This document shows, piece after piece, positions 1 through 11,651 of a stretch of DNA of 44,612 nucleotides (position 1 is the first letter of the stretch; each line of letters begins with the position of its first letter). The notes beneath the pieces were generated by a model. The model did no database searches. It worked only from the letters and a program-made list of their open reading frames with translations, and was not told where the DNA came from. Position numbers and translations under genes: made by a program. This stretch comes from Tabrizicola sp. (GTDB lineage: Bacteria > Pseudomonadota > Alphaproteobacteria > Rhodobacterales > Rhodobacteraceae). The DNA lies in assembly GCF_016793705.1 (NCBI RefSeq), contig NZ_JAEULO010000009.1, forward strand, positions 1 through 44,612. The letters are read 5' to 3'.

Positions 1-608
1 CAGGCCGCGCCATCCGTTTCTCGACCACCGAGATCCGCGTCTTCAAGTCGCGCGGCTCGACCGGCGTGCGCGGCATCCGTCTGGCGGACGGAGACCACGT
101 CGTCTCCATGTCGATCATCCGCCACTTCGAGGCCAGCCCCGAGGAACGCGCGGCCTATCTGAAACAGCGCCGCCTGATGGCCGGGATCACCGAAGACGAC
201 ACCGATGATGACGAGGATTCCGTTGCTGCAGGCCAACTTAGTACCGAACGTTACAGTGAGATGTCGGCAGCCGAGGACCTGATCCTGACCGTCACCAAGG
301 GCGGTTCGGGCAAGCTATCGTCCAGCCATGACTACCCGGTCCGGGGCCGTGGCGGCATGGGCGTCAAGGCGATCTCCCCCGGCCCGAGGGGCGGCCGCAT
401 CATCGCCTCCTTCCCGGTCGACCTCAGCGATCAGATCATGCTCGCCACCTCGACCGGCCAGTCGATCCGCACGCCGGTCGAGCAGGTCAGCTTCCGCTCG
501 CGCAGCGCGGGCGGCGTGAAGGTCTTCGCCATCGGTGCGGATGAGGAAGTGGTGTCGGTCGCGCGCGTGGCGGATCAGGGGGACGAGTCGGGCAATGACC
601 CCGCTTGA
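1..608 (+). CDS. gyrA: DNA gyrase subunit A, C-terminal part (5' truncated by window edge)
   Basis: GyrA is the DNA-breaking and DNA-wrapping subunit of gyrase, the type II topoisomerase that introduces negative supercoils. Only the last ~200 residues are present. The reading frame is already open at base 3 and runs to TGA at 606-608. The segment belongs to the C-terminal beta-pinwheel: repeated blades read GRAIRF, RGSTGVRGIRL, GRGGMGVKAI and SRSAGGVKVF, the usual basic DNA-wrapping turns. A short acidic stretch (DDTDDDED, encoded near 198-218) interrupts the pinwheel, as in many alphaproteobacterial GyrAs. The stop overlaps the start of the next gene by 14 bases, suggesting translational coupling. 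The catalytic tyrosine lies upstream of the window. Confidence 0.95.
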   Translation, partial: GRAIRFSTTEIRVFKSRGSTGVRGIRLADGDHVVSMSIIRHFEASPEERAAYLKQRRLMAGITEDDTDDDEDSVAAGQLSTERYSEMSAAEDLILTVTKGGSGKLSSSHDYPVRGRGGMGVKAISPGPRGGRIIASFPVDLSDQIMLATSTGQSIRTPVEQVSFRSRSAGGVKVFAIGADEEVVSVARVADQGDESGNDPA

Positions 609-909
609 GGCCCGCCTCGCCGCCCTCGCGGCTGCGGGGGAAACCATCGCCTACGGTCAGATCGCGCGCGATCTTGGCTGGACGATGGCGCAACTCACCT
701 CAAGCCTCGAAGCCCTGATGGAAGAGGACGCGGCCGCCGGAAAACCCTTCCGCGCCGCCCTCCTCCACCAGCGCCTCTCGCCCGACCAGCTCCCGGCGCC
801 CGGCTTCTTCCAGAAGGCCACCGAACTTGGCCGCCCCACCGACGACCCGATCGCCTTCACCAAAGCAGAACGAACGGCCCTTCATCTTTGCCCAAAAATC
901 CCGGGGTGA
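595..909 (+). CDS. small hypothetical protein, possible winged-helix-like fold
   Basis: I do not recognise a named function. The 104-residue product starts at ATG 595, inside the end of gyrA. A longer frame reading back to 535 is less likely because it would overlap gyrA further. The N-terminal half (about residues 1-50) looks helical, with a segment [20 protein letters not shown] that resembles a helix-turn-helix. The middle carries [15 protein letters not shown], which looks like a conserved family signature. The last ~11 residues ([11 protein letters not shown]) are encoded by a copy of a dispersed intergenic repeat (881-926), so the native C-terminus may have been replaced. It could be a small DNA-binding protein or a restriction-associated fragment; neither is demonstrated. 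Confidence 0.6.
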   Translation: MTPLEARLAALAAAGETIAYGQIARDLGWTMAQLTSSLEALMEEDAAAGKPFRAALLHQRLSPDQLPAPGFFQKATELGRPTDDPIAFTKAERTALHLCPKIPG

Positions 910-926
910 AGGGGCAGCGCCCCTTC
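881..926 (+). repeat. REP-like intergenic repeat with hairpin, copy 1
   Basis: The 16-mer TTCATCTTTGCCCAAA at 881-896 recurs exactly at 38868-38883. Here it is followed by a perfect 8-bp hairpin, GAAGGGGC-AGC-GCCCCTTC, at 908-926. I recall similar CATCTTTGCCCAAA-plus-hairpin elements between genes in other Rhodobacteraceae genomes. The copy supplies the stop codon (907-909) and last codons of the upstream small gene. The hairpin lies between that gene and trmFO. It lacks a clean T-tract, so it is more likely a repeat or mRNA-end structure than a strong terminator. Confidence 0.6.
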
Positions 927-961
927 TTGCAACGCCCACCCCGCAAAGCTACATCCGGCGC

Positions 962-2293
962 ATGACAGACCCCCTCCACATCATCGGCGGCGGCATGGCA
1001 GGCTCCGAGGCCGCCTGGGCCGCCGCAAACCTCGGCGTGCCGGTCGTGTTGCACGAGATGCGGCCGAAGGTCGGAACCTTCGCGCACCGCACCGGCGATT
1101 TTGCCGAGATGGTCTGTTCCAACTCCTTCCGCTCCGACGACCACGAGCGCAATGCGGTTGGCCTGATCCACTGGGAAATGCGTCAGGCGGGCAGTCTGGT
1201 GATGGAAATGGCCGGGAAGCACCGGATTCCCGCAGGCGGCGCGCTGGCCGTCGACCGCGACCCTTTCGCGGCTGCCGTCACCGCCAAGCTGAGATCCCAC
1301 CCGCTGATTTCCACGTCCTATGAGGAGGTTACGACCCTTCCCTCATTCGGCCACTGGATCCTCGCCACCGGTCCGTTGACCAGCCCCGCGCTGGCGGAAA
1401 GTATCCGCGCCGCCACCGGCTCCGAGGCGCTGGCTTTCTTCGATGCCATCGCACCGATTGTATATACAGAGAGTATAGACATGTCGGTCGCCTGGCTGCA
1501 AAGCCGCTACGACAAGGGCGAGACCGAGGATGAGCAAAAGGCCTATATCAACTGCCCGATGACCCGTGAGCAGTACGAGGCCTTCATCGACGCCCTCCTC
1601 GCCGCCGAGAAGACCGAATTCCACGAAGGTGAAACAGCGGGCTACTTCGACGGCTGCCTGCCCATCGAGGTCATGGCCGAACGCGGCCGCGAGACACTGC
1701 GCCACGGCCCGATGAAGCCGGTGGGCCTGACCAATGCACACCAGCCGGACCAGAAGGCCTATGCCGTGGTCCAGCTCCGCCGCGACAACAAGCTTGGCAC
1801 CCTGTACAACATCGTCGGTTTCCAGACCAAGATGAAATACGGGGCGCAAACCGCTGTTTTCAAGCTTATTCCCGGGCTGGAGAACGCCAGTTTTGCCCGG
1901 CTGGGCGGCATCCACCGCAACACCTTCATCAACTCGCCCACACTTCTGGACGCACAGATGCGGCTGAAATCCCGCCCGTATATACGCTTCGCCGGGCAGA
2001 TCACCGGGGTCGAGGGCTATGTCGAATCCGCCGCGATGGGCCTCCTGGCCGGTCGAATGGCCGCGCACGATCTTCTCGGGCGCGAACTTTCCCCGCCGCC
2101 CCCGGAAACCGCGATGGGGGCGCTGGTCACCCACATCACCGGCGGGGCCGAGGCGAAGACCTTCCAGCCGATGAACGTCAACTTCGGCCTCTTCCCCCCG
2201 ATCGACGCGAAGGGCGGCCGCAAGGGCCGGAAAGACCGCTACAAGGCCTATACCGACCGGGCGAAGCAGGCCTTCACCGAATGGCTTTCGTAA
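962..2293 (+). CDS. trmFO: methylenetetrahydrofolate-tRNA-(uracil-5-)-methyltransferase TrmFO
   Basis: TrmFO makes 5-methyluridine at position 54 of the tRNA T-loop, taking carbon from methylene-THF and using FAD. The product is 443 residues, normal for the family. An FAD-binding Rossmann motif ([13 protein letters not shown], residues 7-19) opens the protein. Family blocks [14 protein letters not shown] and [13 protein letters not shown] follow. I chose ATG 962 because the FAD motif then starts within the first ten residues; the open frame extends back to 827 only through unrelated repeat sequence. The last 13 bases overlap gluQ, so two tRNA-modifying enzymes are probably co-translated. Dependence on this folate enzyme rather than the SAM-dependent TrmA is usual in many alphaproteobacteria. 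Confidence 0.95.
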   Translation: MTDPLHIIGGGMAGSEAAWAAANLGVPVVLHEMRPKVGTFAHRTGDFAEMVCSNSFRSDDHERNAVGLIHWEMRQAGSLVMEMAGKHRIPAGGALAVDRDPFAAAVTAKLRSHPLISTSYEEVTTLPSFGHWILATGPLTSPALAESIRAATGSEALAFFDAIAPIVYTESIDMSVAWLQSRYDKGETEDEQKAYINCPMTREQYEAFIDALLAAEKTEFHEGETAGYFDGCLPIEVMAERGRETLRHGPMKPVGLTNAHQPDQKAYAVVQLRRDNKLGTLYNIVGFQTKMKYGAQTAVFKLIPGLENASFARLGGIHRNTFINSPTLLDAQMRLKSRPYIRFAGQITGVEGYVESAAMGLLAGRMAAHDLLGRELSPPPPETAMGALVTHITGGAEAKTFQPMNVNFGLFPPIDAKGGRKGRKDRYKAYTDRAKQAFTEWLS

Positions 2294-3288
2294 CCCGCTT
2301 CGCCCCCTCGCCGACCGGCCCCCTGCATCTGGGGCACGCTTACTCGGCGATGCTCGGCTTCGATTTGGCTATGCGCGAAGGGGGAGATTGGCTGCTCAGG
2401 ATCGAAGATATCGACCGACAAAGATCGCGCCCCGAATGGGAAGCCGCAATCTATCGCGACCTCGAATGGCTGGGTCTCTGGTGGCCAGAGCCGGTGATGC
2501 GACAGTCCGAACGGATCAATACCTATTCCGATGGACTTCGCCGCCTCAATGCCGTTGGGGATATACTCTATCGCTGCGATTGTCGGCGATCGGACATCGC
2601 GGCTGCCCTCGACGCCCCCCAAGAGGGTGCCCCGCTGTTCGGTCCCGACGGGCCGATCTATCCTGGCACCTGCCGAACGCGCAAACTGCCTTTCCGAGTG
2701 CCCGCCGAAACACATTCGGAAGACGCGGAAGCGCTTGAACTGATCAGGCGCGGAATCGAGGACATGGCAATTGTCCAACGCTTCTACGAGCGGCTGGAAG
2801 CTCTCCCTGAAATCGAATTGCAGCATGCGCTTCGCTTGCGAATGGATCGGGCCTTCGAAGTTGCTGCACAACGGCGTCCCGGCGAGGCGCCGTTCTTGGA
2901 GTTTCGGGAGAATGGACACGGCCCCGCCGGGGAGCACGGCACCATCCCCTTACATTTGGAGGAGATGATTGACACGGTCGGCGACGTGGTCTTGGCACGC
3001 CGAGACATGGGAACATCCTATCATCTTTCTGTCGTGCTGGACGATGCCGCGCAGGGCGTTACCCATGTGGTGCGCGGAGAAGACCTGTTCGAGGCCACGC
3101 GAATCCATGTGCTATTGCAGCACCTCTTCGACCTGCCGACCCCCATCTACCACCACCACCGCCTGATCCGAGACGAAGCGGGCAAACGGCTGGCCAAGCG
3201 CGACGACGCCCGCGCGATCGCGAAATACCGGGCCGAGGGCGCGACCGCTGCCGATATCCGGCGGATGGTCGGGTTACCAAATCCTTAA
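2281..3288 (+). CDS. gluQ: glutamyl-Q tRNA(Asp) synthetase, with an internal insertion
   Basis: GluQ is a paralogue of glutamyl-tRNA synthetase without the anticodon-binding domain. It attaches glutamate to the queuine base of tRNA(Asp). Class I signatures are present: [14 protein letters not shown] (HLGH at 16-19) and a KMSKS-like [10 protein letters not shown] near the C-terminus. The zinc ligands C99, C101, Y127 and C131 are intact. At 335 residues it is longer than the usual ~290-300. The excess is an apparent insertion at about residues 135-182, between the zinc site and the LRLRMDRA strand. Codon use across about 2340-3130 looks less GC-rich than in its neighbours, which may reflect transfer or recombination. 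Start ATG 2281 overlaps the trmFO stop. A functional enzyme is likely; the role of the insertion is unknown. Confidence 0.9.
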   Translation: MAFVTRFAPSPTGPLHLGHAYSAMLGFDLAMREGGDWLLRIEDIDRQRSRPEWEAAIYRDLEWLGLWWPEPVMRQSERINTYSDGLRRLNAVGDILYRCDCRRSDIAAALDAPQEGAPLFGPDGPIYPGTCRTRKLPFRVPAETHSEDAEALELIRRGIEDMAIVQRFYERLEALPEIELQHALRLRMDRAFEVAAQRRPGEAPFLEFRENGHGPAGEHGTIPLHLEEMIDTVGDVVLARRDMGTSYHLSVVLDDAAQGVTHVVRGEDLFEATRIHVLLQHLFDLPTPIYHHHRLIRDEAGKRLAKRDDARAIAKYRAEGATAADIRRMVGLPNP

Positions 3289-3323
3289 CGCCAGAAAGCA
3301 AGTCTTTGAAAATTCAGGAGACT

Positions 3324-3695
3324 TCAGCCTTGTCCACCGTGGACAGGCTGCATGATCTCGACCTCCTCGCCCTCCCGGACCGCCGTATAGAAGCACGACC
3401 TCCGGTTGGTGTGACAGGCCGGCCCCTCCTGCTCGACCAGTGCCAGCAGGCAGTCCCGGTCGCAATCGACCCGCAGCTCGATCAGGCGCTGATGGTGCCC
3501 CGAGGTCTCCCCCTTGATCCAGAACGCCCCGCGCGAGCGCGACCAATAGGTGACCTTGCCCGTCTCCAGCGTCCGCGCAACCGAGGCCGCATTCATCCAG
3601 GCGACCATCAGCACCTCGCCCGACGCCGCATCCTGTGCAACACAAGGGATCAGCCCTGCGGCATCATACTTCAGTGTAGCCGGGTCGAAGGGCAT
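3324..3695 (-). CDS. hisI: phosphoribosyl-AMP cyclohydrolase
   Basis: HisI opens the purine ring of phosphoribosyl-AMP, the third step of histidine synthesis. The 123-residue product is the stand-alone form without a fused HisE domain. Metal and zinc ligands are visible: the DCDRD run (D77, C78, D79, D81), C94 in GPACHTNRRSC, and C101. The core motif YWSRSRGAFWIKGETSGH matches the family. I placed the start at the ATG whose complement is 3693-3695; the open frame continues to 3779 but would overlap the divergent gene's start. The gene is convergent with gluQ (35 bp between stops) and divergent from the IscU-like gene. Its last codons form a strong palindrome (3325-3350). Confidence 0.93.
   Translation of the reverse strand: MPFDPATLKYDAAGLIPCVAQDAASGEVLMVAWMNAASVARTLETGKVTYWSRSRGAFWIKGETSGHHQRLIELRVDCDRDCLLALVEQEGPACHTNRRSCFYTAVREGEEVEIMQPVHGGQG
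3325..3350. repeat. palindrome TGTCCAC-C-GTGGACA extended by CAGCC/GGCTG
   Basis: A 7-bp perfect inverted repeat with a one-base centre (3331-3345) is extended by CAGCC and GGCTG arms with one bulged T. It covers the last codons and the stop of hisI, in the short convergent space after gluQ. The core recurs with the other central base at 43553-43567. It may act as a terminator or mRNA-end structure for either gene. No T-run follows on either strand, so factor-independent termination is doubtful. Confidence 0.5.
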
Positions 3696-3756
3696 GGGCT
3701 TCTCCTTGGCAGGCGCGCCGCGCGGGTCTAAATAAGGGGTCACTCGGGAAAAGACC

Positions 3757-4200
3757 ATGAGCGACAGCGACCTCATCAAGCTCTACTCCGGACGCATCCT
3801 GGCGCTCGCCGCCGATATCCCCCATCTCGGGAGGCTCTCCGCGCCGCAAGCCAGCGCCCGCCGCCGCTCTCCGTTGTGCGGATCGACGGTGACGGCGGAC
3901 GTGGTGGTGAAGGACGGCCGCGTGGCCGAGTTCGCCCAGGACGTGAAGGCCTGCGCCCTGGGTCAGGCCTCGGCTGCCGTGCTGGGTCAGGTCGTCATCG
4001 GTCGCACGCTGCCCGAACTGGAAGCCGCCCGCGAGGCCCTGCAGGCCATGCTGAAGGACGGCGGCCAGGTTCCCCCCGCCCCGTTCGACGGCTACGAAGT
4101 CCTCCTCCCGGCCCGCGACTACAAGAACCGCCACCCGTCGATCCTGCTCGCGCTGGAGGCCGCTTGCGAGGCCATGGAGGCGGCCCAGGCCGCAGCCTGA
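3757..4200 (+). CDS. IscU/NifU-N-like iron-sulfur cluster scaffold protein
   Basis: The 147-residue product has the layout of the IscU/NifU N-terminal family, which hold nascent Fe-S clusters before transfer. Three cysteines sit where the family needs them: C41 in PLCGSTVTADV, C66 in VKACALGQASAA, and C137 in LALEAACEAM. The loop around residues 30-40 (SAPQASARRRSP) is unusual: the canonical scaffold has an aspartate next to the first cysteine region, so this is a divergent relative rather than classical IscU. No isc genes are adjacent. The gene is divergent from hisI, with 61 bp between start codons. Suf-type genes lie about 30 kb away in the same window. I am fairly sure of the family and unsure whether it is a true scaffold. 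Confidence 0.8.
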   Translation: MSDSDLIKLYSGRILALAADIPHLGRLSAPQASARRRSPLCGSTVTADVVVKDGRVAEFAQDVKACALGQASAAVLGQVVIGRTLPELEAAREALQAMLKDGGQVPPAPFDGYEVLLPARDYKNRHPSILLALEAACEAMEAAQAAA

Positions 4201-4210
4201 ACGTCCAAAT

Positions 4211-4245
4211 AAAAAACCGCCGCACATCCAAAGGGATGGCGGCGG
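4211..4245 (-). terminator. intrinsic terminator of the SOS-box peptide gene
   Basis: Read on the minus strand, a 12-bp stem (4217-4229 with 4234-4245, one bulged base, 4-nt loop) is followed immediately by six T's (complement of A 4211-4216). This is a textbook intrinsic terminator. It lies about 80 bp after the stop of the 40-residue peptide gene. On the plus strand no T-run follows, so it serves the minus-strand gene, though the hairpin could also protect the 3' end of the IscU-like mRNA. Confidence 0.85.
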
Positions 4246-4327
4246 CAGTGGCGCGTCTGGAAACGGCGGACGGTGGGCCAGGCAAGGCGGACCGTCATCC
4301 TCGGGGGACAGAGCGCGGGGCAGAAAC

Positions 4328-4450
4328 TCAGGCCATGCCGGGCAGCGACAGCACGGCGAACAGGATCACGAACAGCGCGGCGAGCCCGACCATATCTTCG
4401 ACAGCGCCCTTCGGCGTGCGGGTCAGCAGGGTCTTCATGGCGTCTTTCAT
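4328..4450 (-). CDS. 40-residue single-pass membrane peptide, probably SOS-induced
   Basis: No homologue is recognised. The predicted product has a basic, amphipathic N-terminus (MKDAMKTLLTRTPKGAVED) followed by one hydrophobic helix at about residues 21-37. I chose the ATG ending at 4450 because GGAGG lies five bases before it. In-frame ATGs at 4462 and 4531 lack as good a ribosome site, and the longest (67 aa) would start inside the operator. A perfect alphaproteobacterial SOS box lies 54 bp upstream and an intrinsic terminator downstream, so it is an independent unit just after recG. Size, topology and control resemble Caulobacter SidA, an SOS-induced membrane peptide that blocks division. 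No sequence homology to SidA is claimed. Confidence 0.7.
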   Translation of the reverse strand: MKDAMKTLLTRTPKGAVEDMVGLAALFVILFAVLSLPGMA

Positions 4451-4504
4451 CGCGTCCTCCATGATTGTTGCTGGATTGTTCCCACATCCGCAGCGCCATG
4501 TAAA

Positions 4505-4529
4505 GAACTTTTTAAGAACATTAGCGAAC
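4505..4529 (-). promoter_or_regulatory. SOS box (LexA operator), GTTC-N7-GTTC plus a third half-site
   Basis: On the minus strand GTTC-TTAAAAA-GTTC (4519 down to 4505) matches the LexA operator described for Rhodobacter, Caulobacter and rhizobia. A further GTTC half-site (4526-4529) lies six bases upstream, giving three half-sites about one helical turn apart. The site is between the recG stop and the start of the 40-residue peptide, where it would overlap that gene's promoter. I saw no second match in the upstream regions I checked, including that of ssb. Confidence 0.75.
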
Positions 4530-4554
4530 AAAACGCGACAGGACCGATTCGGCC

Positions 4555-8807
<4,253 letters not shown>

Positions 8808-9515
8808 TCAGGCACTGGCCGCGAGGCGGGCCTGCCCGGCGGATGGATCGCGCAGCACATAGCCGCGGCCCCAGACGGTTTCGATGTAGTTGTCGCCACC
8901 CGTCGCCTCGGCCAGTTTCTTGCGCAACTTGCAGATGAAGACGTCGATGATCTTCAATTCGGGTTCATCCATCCCGCCGTAAAGATGATTGAGGAACATC
9001 TCCTTGGTGAGTGTCGTCCCCTTGCGCAGGGAAAGCAGTTCCAGCATCTGATATTCCTTGCCGGTCAGATGCACCGCCTTGCCGTCCACATCCACCGTCT
9101 TGGCATCCAGATTCACCGAGACCCGCCCGGTCTTGATCATCGACTGGCTGTGCCCCTTCGACCGGCGGATGATCGCATGGATGCGCGCCACCAGCTCCTC
9201 GCGGTGGAAGGGCTTGGTCAGGTAGTCGTCGGCGCCGAAACCGAAGCCTTTCAGCTTGTTTTCCGTATCATCCGCGCCGGAGAGGATCAGGATCGGCGTT
9301 TCCACCCGCGCTTGGCGCACCTGGCGCAGCACTTCATGTCCGCTCATGTCCGGGAGGTTCAGGTCGAGCAGGATCAGGTCGTAGTCGTAAAGCTTCGCCA
9401 GGTCGATCCCGTCTTCGCCCATGTCAGTGCAATAGACGTTGAGGTTGGCATGGGTCAGCATCAGTTCGATGCTGCGCGAGGTGGTGGGATCGTCCTCAAC
9501 AAGCAGAATGCGCAT
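8808..9515 (-). CDS. ctrA: cell-cycle response regulator CtrA
   Basis: CtrA is the OmpR-type transcription factor that, in Caulobacter, silences oriC and drives cell-cycle genes. In Rhodobacterales it mainly controls motility, competence and gene transfer agents. The receiver domain begins MRILLVEDD with the phospho-acceptor D51 in [10 protein letters not shown] and the conserved K in DDYLTKPF. The winged-helix domain (about residues 125-225) contains the CtrA-typical recognition region [16 protein letters not shown]. The product is 235 residues. The C-terminus ends QARLAASA; an Ala-Ala-type tail is used for ClpXP turnover in Caulobacter. The upstream region carries a TTAACCAT CtrA half-site, suggesting autoregulation. 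sciP, encoding the CtrA inhibitor family, is immediately upstream in the same direction. Confidence 0.96.
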   Translation of the reverse strand: MRILLVEDDPTTSRSIELMLTHANLNVYCTDMGEDGIDLAKLYDYDLILLDLNLPDMSGHEVLRQVRQARVETPILILSGADDTENKLKGFGFGADDYLTKPFHREELVARIHAIIRRSKGHSQSMIKTGRVSVNLDAKTVDVDGKAVHLTGKEYQMLELLSLRKGTTLTKEMFLNHLYGGMDEPELKIIDVFICKLRKKLAEATGGDNYIETVWGRGYVLRDPSAGQARLAASA

Positions 9516-9540
9516 TCTTCAAAACTCCGCTCCGGTGGTT

Positions 9541-9614
9541 CATCGTTAACAACCTTGGCGATCAATGGTTAACGGACGGTTACTATGCCAGAGGGAGAGT
9601 ATTAATCCATTTAA
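9541..9614. promoter_or_regulatory. ctrA upstream region with CtrA-type half-sites
   Basis: Between sciP and ctrA lies an AT-richer 95-bp region. It holds a minus-strand TTAACCAT (complement of 9565-9572), a GTTAAC at 9545-9550, and TTAA words at 9602-9605 and 9611-9614 (the last contains the sciP stop). CtrA binds TTAA-N7-TTAA in Caulobacter, and TTAACCAT-like half-sites are reported for Rhodobacterales. No pair here has exact N7 spacing, so these would be half-sites. Autoregulation of ctrA is inferred. Confidence 0.5.
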
Positions 9615-9889
9615 AGTTGTCTGTATTTCTGGATCGCTGTGACTTTCAGGCCAGCGTCGCCATGCTTCGCGACCGCCGTGCGCCAGAGGCCGAACTCCTC
9701 CTCCGACAGGGCGTAGCGGTCCAGCGCTTCCTTCTCGGTGATCAGGCCATAGACCACCGCACGGACGACCACCGCCTTGCGGCTGGCAACCCATCGGCGG
9801 GTGTCGGCCGGGGGCAGATCCGCCCGGGAAAGAATGCTGCCGTCCGGCAGCGAAACCTGCCGCGGCCCGTCGACACGCTTGAGAAACAT
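9611..9889 (-). CDS. sciP: SciP-like CtrA inhibitor (DUF1153 family)
   Basis: SciP is a small helix-turn-helix protein that in Caulobacter binds CtrA and blocks its recruitment of RNA polymerase. The 92-residue product has the family core LPDGSILSRADLPPADTRRW, then RRKAVVVRAV-type helices, a GLITEKEALDRYALSEEEF helix-turn-helix, and the closing TAIQKYRQ. An ATG ending at 9889 follows AGGGA with seven-base spacing. A GTG directly before it (9892) would add one residue. The gene sits 95 bp upstream of ctrA on the same strand, so regulator and inhibitor may be co-transcribed. In Caulobacter, as I recall, the two genes are far apart. Family assignment is confident; inhibition of CtrA here is inferred. 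Confidence 0.85.
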   Translation of the reverse strand: MFLKRVDGPRQVSLPDGSILSRADLPPADTRRWVASRKAVVVRAVVYGLITEKEALDRYALSEEEFGLWRTAVAKHGDAGLKVTAIQKYRQL

Positions 9890-9935
9890 CACCGTTCCCT
9901 CGTTGGTTTGGGGCAGGATGACGGAACAGGCTTAA

Positions 9936-9958
9936 TCAATCCTGAAACGGGGGATTGA
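9936..9958. promoter_or_regulatory. inverted repeat between sciP and mnmA
   Basis: TCAATCC (9936-9942) and GGATTGA (9952-9958) form a perfect 7-bp inverted repeat with nine bases between. It lies in the 126-bp divergent region, about 45 bp before the sciP start and 58 bp before mnmA. It could be an operator for either gene. The rest of the region shows no clear -35/-10 pair. Confidence 0.35.
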
Positions 9959-10015
9959 GAGTGCACGGCATTTTCATATATTCCCCATCATTCCCGTAAC
10001 CCGGACATTCGACCC

Positions 10016-11152
10016 ATGCCGCGCGACGTCGCCCTCAACTCCCTCGGCTTTGCCAAGCCCCCGTCAGAGACGCGGGTCGTCGTCGCCATGTCGGGTGGCG
10101 TCGATTCCAGCGTCGTGGCCGCGATGCTGGCCGAGGAAGGCTATGAGGTCGTCGGCGTCACCCTGCAGCTTTACGACCACGGCGCGGCGCTCGCCAAGAA
10201 AGGCGCCTGCTGCGCGGGTCGCGACATCCACGACGCGCGCCGGGTGGCCGAGACAATGGGGTTCCCGCATTACGTCCTCGACTACGAGAACACCTTCCGC
10301 CAGGCGGTGATCGAGGAATTCGCCGATGCCTATCTGGCGGGGGCGACCCCGGTGCCCTGCATCCGCTGCAACGAACGGGTGAAGTTCAAGGACCTGCTGG
10401 CCACGGCGAAGGACCTCGACGCCGATTGCATGGCGACCGGGCACTACATCCAGCGGAAAGTCGGACCAGGCGGGCCGGAACTGCACCAGGCGGCCGACCC
10501 TGCGCGCGACCAGTCGTATTTCCTGTTCTCGACCACGCCCGAGCAGCTCGACTACCTGCGCTTCCCGCTTGGCCATCTGGCCTCCAAGGCCGAAACCCGC
10601 GCGCTGGCGGCGAAATATGGCCTGCCGGTCGCCGACAAACCCGACAGCCAGGACATCTGCTTCGTCCCGAACGGCGATTACGCCGCGGTGATCGAGAAGC
10701 TGCGCCCCGGTGCGGCCGATCCGGGCGAGATCGTCGATCTGGACGGCAATGTGCTGGGCGACCACCGTGGGGTGATCCACTACACCATCGGCCAGCGCAA
10801 GGGCCTGGGCATCGGTGGCCTCGGTGAGCCTCTCTATGTCGTAAAGCTCGACCCGGACACCCGTCGGGTCATCGTCGGACCCAAGGCCGCGCTCTCGACC
10901 CGGATCATCCCGGTGCGCGAGATCAACTGGCTGGGCGACGCCCCCTTTGACTCGCGCCCGGAGTGGCATCTGAAGGTCAAGGTCCGCTCGACTCGCCCCC
11001 CGCGCGAGGCGATCCTGCGACCGACCGGCCCGACGACCGCAGAGGTCGAGCTTCTGGCCCCCGAGGACGGGGTCAGCGCCGGGCAGGCCTGCGTCTTCTA
11101 CGCTCCCGAAGGCAGCCGCATTTTCGGCGGCGGCTGGATCTGGAAAGGATGA
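10016..11152 (+). CDS. mnmA: tRNA-specific 2-thiouridylase MnmA
   Basis: MnmA puts the 2-thio group on the wobble uridine of Lys, Glu and Gln tRNAs, using ATP and sulfur relayed from a cysteine desulfurase. The 378-residue product has the PP-loop SGGVDSS at 26-32. The first catalytic cysteine region is PCIRCN (C115, C118) and the second is C215 in SQDICFV. The C-terminal beta-barrel contains [10 protein letters not shown]. The length is normal with a short N-terminal extension. ATG 10016 is the first start in frame. The upstream region is shared with divergent sciP. A small exported-protein gene starts five bases after the stop and is probably co-transcribed. Confidence 0.96.
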   Translation: MPRDVALNSLGFAKPPSETRVVVAMSGGVDSSVVAAMLAEEGYEVVGVTLQLYDHGAALAKKGACCAGRDIHDARRVAETMGFPHYVLDYENTFRQAVIEEFADAYLAGATPVPCIRCNERVKFKDLLATAKDLDADCMATGHYIQRKVGPGGPELHQAADPARDQSYFLFSTTPEQLDYLRFPLGHLASKAETRALAAKYGLPVADKPDSQDICFVPNGDYAAVIEKLRPGAADPGEIVDLDGNVLGDHRGVIHYTIGQRKGLGIGGLGEPLYVVKLDPDTRRVIVGPKAALSTRIIPVREINWLGDAPFDSRPEWHLKVKVRSTRPPREAILRPTGPTTAEVELLAPEDGVSAGQACVFYAPEGSRIFGGGWIWKG

Positions 11153-11156
11153 CCCG

Positions 11157-11651
11157 TTGAGACCCCTCCTTCTGGCGGCCCTGCTGGCGCTGCCCCTCCC
11201 CGCCCTGGCCGAAACCCGCGATGAGCGGGTGGCGGTCGCGTCGGAATATGTCGAGCTTGCCCTGCAAGGCTTCGACATGGCGGCGATGATCGAAACGATG
11301 TATCAGCCGATCCTGCAACAGGTGGCGGCGGGTGGTGCCACGCTGACCGAGGCGCAGGTGGCGCAGATCCGCCAGCTCTACCTCGACACCTTCACCGAGC
11401 CGCTGGCCAAGCTGATGCGCGATCAGGCCGGGATCATGGCCGACATGATGACGCTGGCCGAGATCACCGCGCTGCGCGACTTTTACGCCACGCCCGAAGG
11501 CCGGTCGGTGATGGCCAAGCTGCCGCAACTGACCGCAGCGCAGCAGCCGGGGATGATGGCGCTGATCAACGACAAGATGACCGGGCTGATGCCGCAGGTC
11601 CTTGCCATCGTCAACGGCGAAGCGCCCCCAGCACCGACCGCGCAGCCCTGA
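11157..11651 (+). CDS. exported DUF2059 domain protein
   Basis: The 164-residue product starts at TTG 11157, preceded by GGAAAGGA. No ATG gives a complete signal peptide, so the TTG start is favoured. Residues 1-19 form a Sec signal peptide (hydrophobic LLLAALLALPLPALA, cleavage likely after ALA). The remainder is helical and matches the DUF2059 pattern, with a conserved block LRDFYATPEGRSVMAKLP. DUF2059 proteins are periplasmic with no settled function. The last 41 bp overlap the 3' end of lpxB on the other strand, a tail-to-tail overlap encoding the Pro/Ala-rich end of this protein. It probably shares a transcript with mnmA. Confidence 0.85.
   Translation: MRPLLLAALLALPLPALAETRDERVAVASEYVELALQGFDMAAMIETMYQPILQQVAAGGATLTEAQVAQIRQLYLDTFTEPLAKLMRDQAGIMADMMTLAEITALRDFYATPEGRSVMAKLPQLTAAQQPGMMALINDKMTGLMPQVLAIVNGEAPPAPTAQP

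Noticed and set aside
908-926. Hairpin GAAGGGGC-AGC-GCCCCTTC as an intrinsic terminator before trmFO
   Set aside because: No T-run follows, and it belongs to a dispersed repeat, so it is listed as a repeat.
9602-9614. TTAA-N5-TTAA as a full CtrA site upstream of ctrA
   Set aside because: The established full site has N7 spacing; here it is N5 and part is the sciP stop codon, so only half-sites are claimed.
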